Shown: positions 24,759-34,736, counted from the first letter of the stretch. The stretch: DNA of 64,000 bases from Alphaproteobacteria bacterium (GCA_016699735.1 CP065008.1:1860001-1924000); one strand, 5' to 3'. Program-made: numbers and translations. The notes: a model not told the origin generated them from the sequence alone.

Positions 24759-26104
24759 TCCTCAAAGGCAACCAGCGCGGCGGCGGGCGGCAGATGGCCG
24801 AACATCTGCTCAACGGACAGCAGAACGAGCATGTCACCGTTCATGAGGTCCGGGGCTTTCTGGCGGGCACCGTGCGCGGCGCGCTCGAAGAAGCCTACGC
24901 GCTCGCGCAAGGCACGCAGTGCCAGAAATATCTCTACGCCCTCTCGCTCAACCCGCCCAAAGACCAGAGCGTGCCCGTCGAGGACTTCGAGAAAGCGCTC
25001 AAGATCATCGAGGACAGGCTCGGTCTCACCGATCAACCGCGCGTGGTTGTCTTTCACGAGAAAGAAGGCCGCCGCCACGCCCATTGCGTCTGGAGCCGGA
25101 TCAGGACCGAGGATATGAAGGCTGTCAATATCGCCTTCGACCGCAGGAAGCTCTATTCCATCTCACGCGCCCTCTACATCGAGCACGGCTGGACGATGCC
25201 CAAAGGCTTGATGAACCGGGAGCACCGCAACCCGCTCAACTTCACGCGGGCCGAATGGCAGCAGGCGGCGCGCACCGGGCGCAGCGCCGCTGCGATCAAA
25301 GCCTGCTTGCAGGAATGCTGGGCTGTCGCCGACGGGAAGAAGGCGTTCGAGAGCGTGCTCCATGAACGCGGCTTCTTCCTCGCGCAGGGCGATAGGCGGG
25401 GGTTCGTGGCCGTCGATATTTACGGTGAAGTTTTTTCCCTGAGCAAGCAACTCGGGATCAAGGCCAAAGCGCTGGAAAAACGCCTCGGAAAGCACACGGC
25501 GCTGCCGACGGTCGAGGACACGAAAAAAAAGATCGAGGCGACGTTGCGCGGCCTCTTAGAAAAGTACCGCGCCGAATTGCAGAAGACCCATGAGCAGGAA
25601 CTGCGCCCGCTCCTGCGGATCAAGACAACCATGACCGAGCAGCATCGCAAGGACCGCGCGGCGCAGAAGGCATATCAGGAGAAACGCTGGAACGAAGAGC
25701 AGAGAGTGCGCGCCTCCCGTATCCGCAAGGGCTTCAAGGGTCTCTGGGACAAGCTCACCTTCAAATACTGGGCCATCCGCAAGGAGAACGAGAAGGACGC
25801 GTGGAACGGCCATGTGCGCGACCGCAGCGAGCGGCAGGAATTGATCGAAGCGCAACTCGACCGGCGCCAGACGCTTCAGGCGCAGTTCGAGACGATGCGC
25901 ACACGGCACGAAGAGGAGCAGCAGAAGCTGATGGCCGATATGGTGAAGATCGCGATGCCCGAGCGCGAGCGTGATGCAACGCCGGATGTGTTCCGCAGCA
26001 AGGTGAAAGAGGCCGATCTGGGGATCCAGACACCACTCCCATCGCTAACACCAAACCGCCGAGGCGTCCGGGGGAAGAAAGCCGGGCAATGCCATGAGAT
26101 GTAG
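24755..26104 (+). CDS. Relaxase (MobA/VirD2-type mobilization nuclease)
   Basis: 449 residues. The N-terminal relaxase fold includes YLYALSLNPP and the metal-binding triad HEKEGRRHAHCVWSRI (His101, His108, His110). A later NIAFDRRKLYSISRALYIEHGW segment is typical of this group. The C-terminal half is a long charged helical region (about 260-420) with many Arg/Glu/Gln. It nicks oriT through an N-terminal tyrosine and leads the strand into the channel through the coupling protein. It is the last gene of the mobilization unit; the next genes are convergent cargo. Confidence 0.9.
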   Translation: MILKGNQRGGGRQMAEHLLNGQQNEHVTVHEVRGFLAGTVRGALEEAYALAQGTQCQKYLYALSLNPPKDQSVPVEDFEKALKIIEDRLGLTDQPRVVVFHEKEGRRHAHCVWSRIRTEDMKAVNIAFDRRKLYSISRALYIEHGWTMPKGLMNREHRNPLNFTRAEWQQAARTGRSAAAIKACLQECWAVADGKKAFESVLHERGFFLAQGDRRGFVAVDIYGEVFSLSKQLGIKAKALEKRLGKHTALPTVEDTKKKIEATLRGLLEKYRAELQKTHEQELRPLLRIKTTMTEQHRKDRAAQKAYQEKRWNEEQRVRASRIRKGFKGLWDKLTFKYWAIRKENEKDAWNGHVRDRSERQELIEAQLDRRQTLQAQFETMRTRHEEEQQKLMADMVKIAMPERERDATPDVFRSKVKEADLGIQTPLPSLTPNRRGVRGKKAGQCHEM

Positions 26105-26189
26105 ATGAGGATTTTTCTATTGTCAGGCGAGGAAAGAAGTAACAGAGAATGCAAACATATAGGACTCTGCATTCTCGCAACGTTAAGCT

Positions 26190-26669
26190 TCAAAAAGGGG
26201 ATATGGTGATGAAGAGATTTTTGTCTCCTTGTTTAGCACAGATCGTAATGTTACAGACGCTTGGAGATTCGGCGCTACAAATACTCTCCGGTCCTAGCTT
26301 TAGATCAAAGCCTGAATAACATTCATACCCATCGAAATTCACATCAAACAATCTTCGAATATACTCATCCGGCAAGGGGACGTCCGAAGGGTCAGCCACC
26401 TTCATTTGTGCAGACGGTAAATTTGATTTGGCAGCATCAAACCCTTCATCAAGAATGACGTGCCAACGCCCGCCAGGATTCAGAAACCACGAGTGTATAT
26501 ATGCTTTACGTGTATGAAAGTCTTCGATCTTTAAGACCTCCTTTAGTAAGGCTTTTGCTGAATTGTTTAGTTGGTAGTAATTTACAATACAAGACAAGGT
26601 CACAGAAAAAATAATGTATATGGCAACTAATAAGAATAAGACGGAAACAATCTTGAGAGCAGTATGCAT
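26190..26669 (-). CDS. Candidate immunity protein for the RHS toxin
   Basis: 159 residues. One N-terminal membrane segment (about 5-29, IVSVLFLLVAIYIIFSVTLSCIV without its last part) anchors a domain that should lie in the periplasm and has five cysteines in its C-terminal third (YECYSG, ESICSAE, SVCNITICAK), suggesting disulfides. It is encoded 92 bp downstream of the RHS gene on the same strand, the standard immunity position, and is AT-rich like the toxin tip. I recognise no family. A membrane-anchored periplasmic immunity protein would imply a toxin acting in the periplasm or on the membrane. Confidence 0.6.
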   Translation of the reverse strand: MHTALKIVSVLFLLVAIYIIFSVTLSCIVNYYQLNNSAKALLKEVLKIEDFHTRKAYIHSWFLNPGGRWHVILDEGFDAAKSNLPSAQMKVADPSDVPLPDEYIRRLFDVNFDGYECYSGFDLKLGPESICSAESPSVCNITICAKQGDKNLFITISPF

Positions 26670-26761
26670 TTCGCCTTTTCCTTATAATTCTCTCTTTCAT
26701 CCACAAACAATCTAGAAGTCTTTACTGCGACTGCCTACTGCCTAATCCTTCACAAACTCTT

Positions 26762-29700
26762 CTAAGGTATGGATATCCCCTTTGGCGTCTTGCTAAAGGT
26801 TCCAGTTAGCGTCGCAGTAATTGTCTTCTTGCTACAGCAACCCTCTCCTGCCACATTCCACTGTGCAAAAAGCCAATATCGATACTCAAACGTAGGATTT
26901 ATGAATCCCTTGTTATCGCCTTTTTGGTCCAATGCATACAGAAGTGTTTTAAAAGAAAACTGATCAGCATTTCTCCATGTCACGTTGATATCTGTTGTCT
27001 TGAAAGAGTGCCCGCCAATGTAGTAGTGGACGAGCATGAAATAGCGAATATCAGAAAAAGGATGAGGTTCAAAATAATGCTGACCCGTCCACATATCGAC
27101 ATCCACATCGTCTCCACCACCTCTCAGTCCGGGATACAGTTTTCCTCCGGGATTGCTGCAAATTTGTCGCGCAATTCTGTCCAAGATGACACCAATAGAA
27201 TGATTTAATGTCTTCGGAAAATTCAGTTGATACCATTCGCGATAATCCGCGACAACAATAGACCCTCTCTTGCCACGGGACTCCCATGGATTGAATTGAT
27301 CCCAAACTGATGGAGTATCCAATCCCAAGACATCGAGTAGTACCAGTGGATTTTGCGCTACATACCCAAACGAATTTAGCCCGCCCGCAAGCCCTATAGG
27401 ATCGCTAGAAACATAGCGTCCGATGAGCGGGTTGTAATATCTGTTCCAGTTGTAGTGGAGCGTTGTCTCCGAATCGAAGTACTGGCCGGGGAAACGCAGA
27501 TTGACGGTGGCCGTGCCTGTGGGCGCTTCCTTCCCGAAAGCTCCGGAATCCCATGTCCAGACCGTTGAGCCTGTGCTGTTGGTGCCGTAGCGCGGCGTCA
27601 TCAAATGATCCGTGTGCAGATAGGTCACGGTCTCGGTGGCACCCGATTTCAGGATTTGTGCCAGCGGCTCCCCATTGAGCCAGATATATTCCCGGATCAG
27701 CGTTCCGCTGCTGTCATATTCGCCATAGAGAGAGCCTCCGAGACCGTAGACGTAATGCGTCGTCGTGCCTCCGGCCACTTTCTTCGTACGCTGGTTATTG
27801 GCGCTGTAGGTGTAAGTTCCGACGGTCGTGCCGCCGATCTTCGCTTCCTTGAGCAGGCCCGCCGCGCTCCACACATAGGTCCGCGCCCCATCGCCCGTCA
27901 CGTTGCCCATCGCATCGTAGGTGTAGCTGTTTGCCCCGACGCTGGAAAGTTTGCTGTTCGTGGAGGGGTAGGTGTAATTCGTTGTCCCGCCCGCCACTTC
28001 CGTCAGGCGGTTCCCGATGGGATCATAGGTGAAGCTGGTCGCCGTGCCTCCGGCCTCGGCGTTCAGGCGCTCCAGAACATCGTAGGTGTAGGTGCGGACG
28101 CCCTTCTGCGTGATGTTGCCGTCATTATCGGTGTCGTAGGCGTGATTGAAGACGCCGGAGACTGTTCTATTGGTCGGGCGGTAATCCTGATCGTAGCTGG
28201 CCGAGAGGGTTTTCGTATTGCCATAGGTCAGGCCGCTCAAAGGGCCGTAGGGCAGATAGGTGATCGAGCTGGCCAGATTCGTGGCCGTGCCGTTGATCGG
28301 CGCGGAGACGTTCGTCACTTGCCCGTTGCCGTTCAGGGTATAGGTGACCTGCCGTCCCGAAGGCAGGGTGATTTTCTTGAGGACTCCGACAAGGTCGTAT
28401 TCATAGGCGGTGGTGAAGGAAAGTGCGCCTCGGATTTCCTTCACTTCAATGAGCTGACCGAGGACGTTGTACTTGTAATCCGTGGTGCCGGAAGCATCGA
28501 CCACGCGGCACAGACGGCCCTTGCTCGTGCCGCAGTTTCCGGGCACCGGGTTGTCGTCATAGGTCAGGGTGACATTGAGCGCGGTGTCTGAAGGATAGGC
28601 AACCGTGGCCAGCCTGTTGATCGCGTCGTAAGTGAAGTTGGTAACAACCGAGCGTGCGTCAACGATCTGCGTAACGTTCCCTGCCTTGTCATGCGTATAG
28701 GACGCCGTGCCGGTATCGGGGCTGACGACCTGCGTGACATCGCCGAAAGCGTTATAGCCGTAAGTCGTCGTATTGTTGCGCGGGTCTTTGATTCCCGTGG
28801 TCTGATCGAGATCGTTGATCGTGTTGGTGGTCACGCCTGAAAGCGCGTCGGTCGCCGTGACCAGCCGATCCAGCCCGTCAAAGGCAAAGTTCGTGGCGTG
28901 GTTGTTGGCGTTTGTATACGCCGTCATATTGCTGTTCTTGTCGTAGGAGAAGGAGCGCGTCCACGCGGCTCCGGCCCCAACAGAAGTAAGCAACCGCGAC
29001 ATCTCATCGAAGGTTTGGCTGTGGGTGTATTTGAGGGCATTGGACGGGTCTTTCCGCAGCTCGGTCAGAACGTTCCCGTCATCATCGAGCGTATAAGCAA
29101 CCGTATTACCCAGATCGTCCGCCATGCCCGTGAGACGGCGGGCGTTGTCGTAGCTGTAGGTAACGGTCGTCCCGTTCGGTGTGTCCACTTGCGTGAGATC
29201 GCCATTGAAATTGTAGGTCAAGGTGGTCAGCGCTTCGAGTGGGGTGCCGAAGGCCCGCTTGACGGTCTTGAGCCGCCCGAGTGTGTCGTAAGTCAAGCGG
29301 GTTTCGATGCCGTTCTCATCCTTTGTAATCAGCGGGCGGTCGGCGGCATCGAAGGACGTGGTTTCCGTAAACTGGCCGAGCGCGTTGGTCGTCTTGATCA
29401 GCCGGAAACTGGCGTCATAGGTAAAAGTTGTCTTGTCCGTCACATCCGTGCGCGGCCCGTCGATCTCCTTCAGGCGGCCCAGGACTGTGTTTCCGCCCAC
29501 GGTCGTATTCGGCCAGTAGGTGAAGGTGGTGGTCCGTGTCTCGCCGGAATTGGTGTCCGTCACTGTGACGGAGGTCTGTCGTCCATCGGCGTCATAGGCG
29601 AAGTCTGTCGTTCTGCCCTGCTCCGTGATCACATCCCGTAATCGTAGACTGGGTATCCAAGTTGTCGTGATCGTGCGCTCTTCGGGCTTACCAACGGCTT

Positions 29701-31729
29701 CAACACGGGAAGTCTCAAGACCGTTGGCGTCATAGGTGTAATTGGTGACGTTTCCTTTGAAATCCGTTGTGCTGGCAAGATAGCCGTCCGACGTGTAGGT
29801 ATTGAAGGCCGTCGCAGCGGGCGTATTCGCGCTGGCCGCCTGGTCAATCTTGGTAATCTTTCGTAGACCGTTGATGATGGTGTAAGTGTAGGTGGTCGAT
29901 TTCCCGAGCGGGTTCGTGACCGTTGTCGTCTCATCTGTGTTGTAGGTAATGGCGAAGTCATCCACACCGCCCGCATGGGACGACGCATTCGCCCGCCCTT
30001 GCGCGTCATAGCCCCACGTGGAAATCCGCACACCCATTTCGTCCGTGATGCCCGTGAGCGCATTGACAAAGGTCGCGTTTTCATAATGATAGATGCGGGT
30101 CTTGGTGTCGGGTTTGGTGACCTGAGTCAGATTGTTGTTGCTTCCGTAGCTGTAAGTGAAGGTGCCATCCGGCGTGACCACGGTGGACACACGGCTGGAG
30201 CCGTCATAAGTCAGAGTCAGGCTGCGCCCGTGCTCGTCAGTCACGGTCGAAAGCCGCCCCGAGCCGTCATAGGTCAGGTTGAGCGCTTCGCCGCCCTGAT
30301 ATTCGATCCGCGTGAGTTTCTTGCTGGTGTTGTAGTACTCCCTGGTTTGTCCTTCGGAGGTGTAGAGATAACCAATGAGCGTGGGCGTGGCGTCATAGCG
30401 CTCGGTGAAGGTGGCCTTCACATCGGAATCGAGAGATTGCCAGTTATTAGCGGCGACATCCGAACGGAATTTATAGGCCGTGCCTTCTCCGGTCGTGATC
30501 TCCACCGCCTTGGATTGCGGACCTGAAACCAAGGTGATCGTGCGGTCGTAATTGTGCCGCCAGTATTTGCCGAGATTGAAATTCAGCCAGTCGCCGTTGC
30601 TACGGTACGTGCGCTCGAAACGAAGGGCGCTTGATCCGGCATAGTCGAGTTCCTTCTGAACCTTGTAGCCGTAAGTGCAGTCGATTGGATTTCCGCACGA
30701 GCATCCGCCCGTATCGGCGCTGGTCCCTGTGCATTCATCCGCCTTCTTTTTCTTGTTCTCGGCGCAGAATTCATTCTGATCGACAGGGAACTCACATCCC
30801 GGAAATACCCCCGAAGCACTGGCACAGGTTACGCCTGAGGGCATATGCCCTGTCGTTGGATCAGGAGTGATTTGAAAACAGCCCTCGACCTTGCCGTTGC
30901 GCCGATACTGGTGAACGGGCGGCGCGTGGTAGTAACGTGTCCCGATGGTAAACAAGGTCATGCGCGAATACGCGCCGCCGCCCGGACCGGTCAGCGTCCA
31001 TTTGCCCGTATTGCATTTATCCGTCGTCCAGTTGGGGGCCGCACCCCGGTTGATCGTCGGACCGCCCGAAGTCCATGAGGGGTTGATTTGGGCCAGAGTG
31101 CCGAGATAGGCAAACTTCGTGAGCTGGGTTGCAACTTCCGCATCGGCGTATGTGTTGTAAGGGCTGGGACCGGGCGTTGTGCGGTATTTGAAGCACAGCT
31201 TGAAGGGAACGTCTTTGGGGTTTCCGGCGCTTGCGCCCGGACTGGTGAACCAGAGCGTTTCGTCCACAAGGGCGTTGTTGTAGTAGACGTTCTGTGCCCC
31301 CTGATTGTCAGCCGCGGCGCTCCCGCCATGCTTTTGCTGGATCGCCTGCGGGCTTGAGGTGAGGAACAGAGGATTGCCATTGATATCAACGCCGCCGTCT
31401 TGCCTTGTGTTGCACTGATCATTCGGCTTTTTGGTGGCCTTGTTATCCCAGGAGTCCGTCACGGCGGATTTCGTAACATGACCGTCGCAAACCGGCCATG
31501 AGTAGAAATTCCTGCCCAGAGCGAAACTGCCGTAGAGCGGATTTTGCGGATAGCTCACATTCGGGTTTGTCGCGGGATACCACCAGTAGGCCACATCGCT
31601 GCACGTGTAGGTGTCCCCGCAATCATCGGCGCGGGCCGAAACGTGCACCAGGATCAATACACACACCGCAAGAATCAGATGGGCCGAACCTCTCAGTGCT
31701 GTTACCCGTCTGACTGACCTCTTGCCCAT
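26762..31729 (-). CDS. Sec-exported RHS/YD-repeat polymorphic toxin
   Basis: 1655 residues. A signal peptide (about 14-34, SAHLILAVCVLILVHVSARA) precedes a Cys-rich N-terminal domain, a DUF6531-like stretch (CTYGYKVQKELDYAG, then ALRFERTYRSNGDW), and more than 30 YD repeats (YDxxGRLxxVTD type). The RHS core ends with RYVSSDPIGLAGG and YVAQNPLVLLDVLGLD. The last ~185 residues (27319-26765) are unrelated to the repeats and locally AT-rich, as in polymorphic toxin tips. The shell would encapsulate the tip. Export is by Sec rather than the usual type VI route. The tip has no motif I can name (GGHS, HYFEPHPFSD and CC are visible). Confidence 0.88.
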   Translation of the reverse strand: MGKRSVRRVTALRGSAHLILAVCVLILVHVSARADDCGDTYTCSDVAYWWYPATNPNVSYPQNPLYGSFALGRNFYSWPVCDGHVTKSAVTDSWDNKATKKPNDQCNTRQDGGVDINGNPLFLTSSPQAIQQKHGGSAAADNQGAQNVYYNNALVDETLWFTSPGASAGNPKDVPFKLCFKYRTTPGPSPYNTYADAEVATQLTKFAYLGTLAQINPSWTSGGPTINRGAAPNWTTDKCNTGKWTLTGPGGGAYSRMTLFTIGTRYYHAPPVHQYRRNGKVEGCFQITPDPTTGHMPSGVTCASASGVFPGCEFPVDQNEFCAENKKKKADECTGTSADTGGCSCGNPIDCTYGYKVQKELDYAGSSALRFERTYRSNGDWLNFNLGKYWRHNYDRTITLVSGPQSKAVEITTGEGTAYKFRSDVAANNWQSLDSDVKATFTERYDATPTLIGYLYTSEGQTREYYNTSKKLTRIEYQGGEALNLTYDGSGRLSTVTDEHGRSLTLTYDGSSRVSTVVTPDGTFTYSYGSNNNLTQVTKPDTKTRIYHYENATFVNALTGITDEMGVRISTWGYDAQGRANASSHAGGVDDFAITYNTDETTTVTNPLGKSTTYTYTIINGLRKITKIDQAASANTPAATAFNTYTSDGYLASTTDFKGNVTNYTYDANGLETSRVEAVGKPEERTITTTWIPSLRLRDVITEQGRTTDFAYDADGRQTSVTVTDTNSGETRTTTFTYWPNTTVGGNTVLGRLKEIDGPRTDVTDKTTFTYDASFRLIKTTNALGQFTETTSFDAADRPLITKDENGIETRLTYDTLGRLKTVKRAFGTPLEALTTLTYNFNGDLTQVDTPNGTTVTYSYDNARRLTGMADDLGNTVAYTLDDDGNVLTELRKDPSNALKYTHSQTFDEMSRLLTSVGAGAAWTRSFSYDKNSNMTAYTNANNHATNFAFDGLDRLVTATDALSGVTTNTINDLDQTTGIKDPRNNTTTYGYNAFGDVTQVVSPDTGTASYTHDKAGNVTQIVDARSVVTNFTYDAINRLATVAYPSDTALNVTLTYDDNPVPGNCGTSKGRLCRVVDASGTTDYKYNVLGQLIEVKEIRGALSFTTAYEYDLVGVLKKITLPSGRQVTYTLNGNGQVTNVSAPINGTATNLASSITYLPYGPLSGLTYGNTKTLSASYDQDYRPTNRTVSGVFNHAYDTDNDGNITQKGVRTYTYDVLERLNAEAGGTATSFTYDPIGNRLTEVAGGTTNYTYPSTNSKLSSVGANSYTYDAMGNVTGDGARTYVWSAAGLLKEAKIGGTTVGTYTYSANNQRTKKVAGGTTTHYVYGLGGSLYGEYDSSGTLIREYIWLNGEPLAQILKSGATETVTYLHTDHLMTPRYGTNSTGSTVWTWDSGAFGKEAPTGTATVNLRFPGQYFDSETTLHYNWNRYYNPLIGRYVSSDPIGLAGGLNSFGYVAQNPLVLLDVLGLDTPSVWDQFNPWESRGKRGSIVVADYREWYQLNFPKTLNHSIGVILDRIARQICSNPGGKLYPGLRGGGDDVDVDMWTGQHYFEPHPFSDIRYFMLVHYYIGGHSFKTTDINVTWRNADQFSFKTLLYALDQKGDNKGFINPTFEYRYWLFAQWNVAGEGCCSKKTITATLTGTFSKTPKGISIP

Positions 31730-31909
31730 TCACTGCTCCTGCACATAGCGGCCCAACACTTCCACGAACAGGATGCACCGACCGGACGACGACGTTTACG
31801 ACTATCACACGCAAAAAAATGTTTGCGCCTTCGATACTAGAAAACGTAAAAAGGATTCAGCAAGAAAAAAACACTTGTGATTGAAGTTTTTTTGACAGGA
31901 GCCTGTTCG

Positions 31910-32599
31910 ATGTCTTGGTCTTCATCCACCCGCCTTCTTTGTGTGTGCGTTCTCACCGTCGGTGCGCTCACAATGCTCCGGACCGGTTCCGCCGACGCTG
32001 CGACGGTAACCGCAAAGCCAACGGCCGACGAGCAAACCGAACTTGCGAAGCACCCGTCTTATTCCGGGCCGCTTCATGTGCTCGAAGCCAACGCGGATAA
32101 CAGGATTCACAAATTTCTCGAAGCGAACGAAGGCAAGACCGTCTATCTGGACGTTTCCATCGTCCGCTATGTGCCGATGGACCCTTCATCTCTTGATACG
32201 CCGGAAGCGCGCGCCGCGACCGACCGCTTCGAACATCCGGTCTTTAGCAAGTGCTGGCCGGATCAGAGAGCTGAATACATTGGTATTCTCAACTTCGGAG
32301 AAGCCGGATTCCCCCTGCCTCTCGATGACGCCGATATCGAAGCGGGTTGTGCCACGCGCGTTCGATTCGACTTGCCGATGATCGAGTCGGTCAGCGCCTT
32401 CCCCGTCGCCTGGGGAGATAACAAGGCGCAGGTTTTCCTCCGCGGCTTCTTCGATGTCTCCAAGAGCGTGCTAGAGGGCGGCAAGACCCTCTATACATTA
32501 AAGCAACAGGATGACGTTCCTTACGAAACGCGCCTGGCCTTCGATAAGCACAAGACCGGCAAGCAACCCGAAGCCGACCTCAGCCTCCAGACAGACTGA
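31910..32599 (+). CDS. Exported hypothetical protein
   Basis: 229 residues from the ATG at 31910, chosen for AGGAG at 31897-31901. A signal peptide (LLCVCVLTVGALTMLRTGSADA) is followed by a soluble acidic domain with no known motif. It contains only two cysteines in the mature part (SKCWPD and AGCATR), likely one disulfide. It is divergent from the RHS gene, with a 180-bp promoter-bearing gap that holds no other gene. Whether it belongs to the RHS module (for example in export or delivery) or to the backbone cannot be told. Confidence 0.65.
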   Translation: MSWSSSTRLLCVCVLTVGALTMLRTGSADAATVTAKPTADEQTELAKHPSYSGPLHVLEANADNRIHKFLEANEGKTVYLDVSIVRYVPMDPSSLDTPEARAATDRFEHPVFSKCWPDQRAEYIGILNFGEAGFPLPLDDADIEAGCATRVRFDLPMIESVSAFPVAWGDNKAQVFLRGFFDVSKSVLEGGKTLYTLKQQDDVPYETRLAFDKHKTGKQPEADLSLQTD

Positions 32600-32948
32600 A
32601 TGCTCCTGTATGCAGGAGCTGCATCCAGCGCCCGTTTTGCGCGGCGCACGTCTCGCGCGTATGTTTTCCGTAAAGCACCAATAGTGATGCCTGCCGCATA
32701 GCGCGGCGCGCTTACCGTCCGCGCGACTCTCCGTTCCATCGAACACTTTGACGCTGCGCGTGTCCCGCACACGCCGCCCGCTTGTGTCTTCCTCAGACAT
32801 TCTTCCCGTTTGCTCGTTTCGCGATCCTCCTTAGCGTTTTCATAAGACGATCCGAACCAATCCGACCTTTCACCCGATGATTCTGTGTCTGTCCGGGCAT
32901 GAAAGGCTCGGAATGGTCCGGGCCTCCTGAACCCTCAAGGAGGACACT

Positions 32949-33125
32949 ATGAAACTCACCACACGCTTCGAACTGGCTTCGAAATCCACCAGCGAACTGC
33001 GCGCGCTTTACCGCGACATCTTCAATGCGCTCGCGCACTTCGAGCAGCCGCATGAGCGGCGCAACGCCATCGCGTCGCTGCAAAACATCCGCGCGGAACT
33101 CGCTGATCGCGCTCCCGGCTTTTAA
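32949..33125 (+). CDS. 58-residue conserved-looking small protein
   Basis: A 58-codon frame preceded by a near-perfect AAGGAGGA ribosome site 6 bases before the ATG. The protein is MKLTTRFELASKSTSELRAL continuing into RDIFNALAHFE and ending RAELADRAPGF: a single two-helix soluble peptide. The gene faces ardC tail to tail. The ~350 bp before it (32600-32948) has a 7-bp hairpin (32602-32619) but no gene that I can support. Confidence 0.7.
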   Translation: MKLTTRFELASKSTSELRALYRDIFNALAHFEQPHERRNAIASLQNIRAELADRAPGF

Positions 33126-33185
33126 CCGGGTCCCTTCGCAGAGAAATGCGTGCTCCGCGACAAGCAGAGCACGCAAAGACTGCGC

Positions 33186-34103
33186 CTAAGCGGCGGCCTC
33201 CTGCTTCGGCTTCGGCTGCAAGCCGATCAGAAAGTCGGCAGCGCGCTGCGCGTGGGAAGCGGCGGAGACAATCGCCCGCTTGTCCTCCTTCAGGACGGCC
33301 AGCCAGTGGCCGATGTAGGCGGCGTGATCGTCGCGGGGTTCAAGAGCGAGTCCGAGGTCTGCGGCCAGGAAGGCGCTGCCCATCTCGGCGACCAGCTCTT
33401 CGCGGGCGTAGCCGGCATCGCCGAAGGACTTGCGTCCGAAGTCGCGGTCGAGGCGCTTGGAATGCCGCGTCCAGTGCGTCATCTCATGTGCGAGTGTCGC
33501 GTAGTAGCTCTGCGCGTCGCGGAAGGCGACGAAGGGCGGCATCTGGATGTGATCGGAGCCGATGGCGTAGCAGGCCATGTTGCCGCCGTGGCGAATATCG
33601 GCTTTGGTGGCGGAGAAGAATTCTTCGGCGCGTTCGATCCGCTCAACCGGATCGAGCGTAGGTTCGGCCAGCGCCGTGAAATGCGCGGGCAAGCCTTCGA
33701 TCTGCTCGGCATTGAAGACGGTGTAGCCTTTCAGGAACGGGATGGCGCGTTCGGCATCCTCTCCGGTTTCGGCATCGGTCTCGGTGCGCGTGAAGGTGTT
33801 GGCGTAGACGACCAGCTCGCCCTTCTCGCCCTTGCGGACATGACCGCCAAGTTCGGCGGCCTGCTTGTAGGTCATCCAGATTGGGGCGGCGTAGCCGCGA
33901 TCCACGGCGGCGGACCAGAGCATCAGCACGTTGATGCCGTTATAGGGCTGGCCATTATGACGCAGCGGGCGGGTAATCCGTCCGGCGGCGTGCTCGGCGT
34001 TCCACGGCTTCATCCAGGGCCGCACGCCCTGTTCGAGGTCGGCGATAATCCGGTCCGTGATCCGGCTGTAGACATCTTTGCGTTCGGCGTGTTCGTGTTT
34101 CAT
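33186..34103 (-). CDS. ardC: ArdC-family antirestriction protein
   Basis: 305 residues from the ATG at 34103, which has AAGGAG 8 bases upstream; the longer open frame is rejected. The N-terminal ssDNA-binding domain (DUF1738: RITDRIIADLEQGVRPWMKPW, YNGINVLMLW) is followed by a zincin-like metallopeptidase domain with HEMTHW as HExxH and a downstream EELVAEMGSAFL Glu. ArdC proteins protect incoming single-stranded DNA from host restriction during transfer, which fits a mobilizable element. A structured 52-bp leader that also precedes the DUF2958 gene lies 93 bp upstream. Confidence 0.92.
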   Translation of the reverse strand: MKHEHAERKDVYSRITDRIIADLEQGVRPWMKPWNAEHAAGRITRPLRHNGQPYNGINVLMLWSAAVDRGYAAPIWMTYKQAAELGGHVRKGEKGELVVYANTFTRTETDAETGEDAERAIPFLKGYTVFNAEQIEGLPAHFTALAEPTLDPVERIERAEEFFSATKADIRHGGNMACYAIGSDHIQMPPFVAFRDAQSYYATLAHEMTHWTRHSKRLDRDFGRKSFGDAGYAREELVAEMGSAFLAADLGLALEPRDDHAAYIGHWLAVLKEDKRAIVSAASHAQRAADFLIGLQPKPKQEAAA

Positions 34104-34195
34104 GGTGATCTCCTTCGGTTGGCGGTTGGTTCGGAACACGCGGAACCAGAGGAGACGGGGGAAAAGACGCGCGCGCACCCGAAGCGCAGCGCAGG

Positions 34196-34247
34196 GGGAA
34201 CGGGCCACACGGGAACGAATGTGAAGGGAGCGGGCCGCCCGTTGCGC
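34196..34247 (-). promoter_or_regulatory. Shared leader element, copy A (before ardC)
   Basis: 52 bp about 92 percent identical to 35913-35963. Both copies lie exactly 93 bp upstream of a start codon, and in both AACGGGC at one end pairs with GCCCGTT at the other (here 34199-34205 with 34237-34243). The remainder of 34104-34736 contains no gene; an AAGGACCGGAGC-like sequence near 34355 recurs before copy B's gene near 36048. Confidence 0.7.
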
Positions 34248-34736
34248 GCGCGTCGCCCCCGTCAGAGTGGGTGGAGCTTCCGAAACCGACCGACCGAAGG
34301 AGAGGCGAACAGAAACGAACACAAAGAACGCATTCAAAGTCAGCCGGAAGAAAGGACCGGAGCCGACACGCTTGATCAGTTCGGCCCTAATTCGTTGGAG
34401 TGGAACGCTCGCCGACGGGTGCTCCGCCCGTCTGCGCGGCCAGCCTGGGGCATCAACGCGATGCGCCGATGCAATGGAGTAAGCGTGCGCCGGTCTGGAT
34501 GACCGTCAGGCCGTGGTTAGGAAAGTCAGAGCAAGGGCGATTTCGAGGTGGACGGCTGCGCGCTCACGCGCATCGAGGCCGAAACTCACTCCGCGAAGAA
34601 ATCACCATCCAGAAAGGCGCTCACCGCTTCGTAGTACCAGTTGGTGCGCGTCGTCGTGTGGTGCCGGATGAACCGGACCCCTTGCGCTTGCATCTAAGCA
34701 GCCGCATTGCGACCGCTACTTTGTGGATCGCCAGCT

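Noticed and set aside
27605..29641. Several plus-strand frames antisense to the RHS gene
   Set aside because: They are shadows of YD repeats; no start signals.
26762..31729. RHS gene considered as a mobile element or pseudogene
   Set aside because: It is one uninterrupted frame with a signal peptide, core and tip.
33150..34502. 450-codon plus-strand frame
   Set aside because: It is antisense to ardC, with GC-rich shadow composition and no ribosome site.
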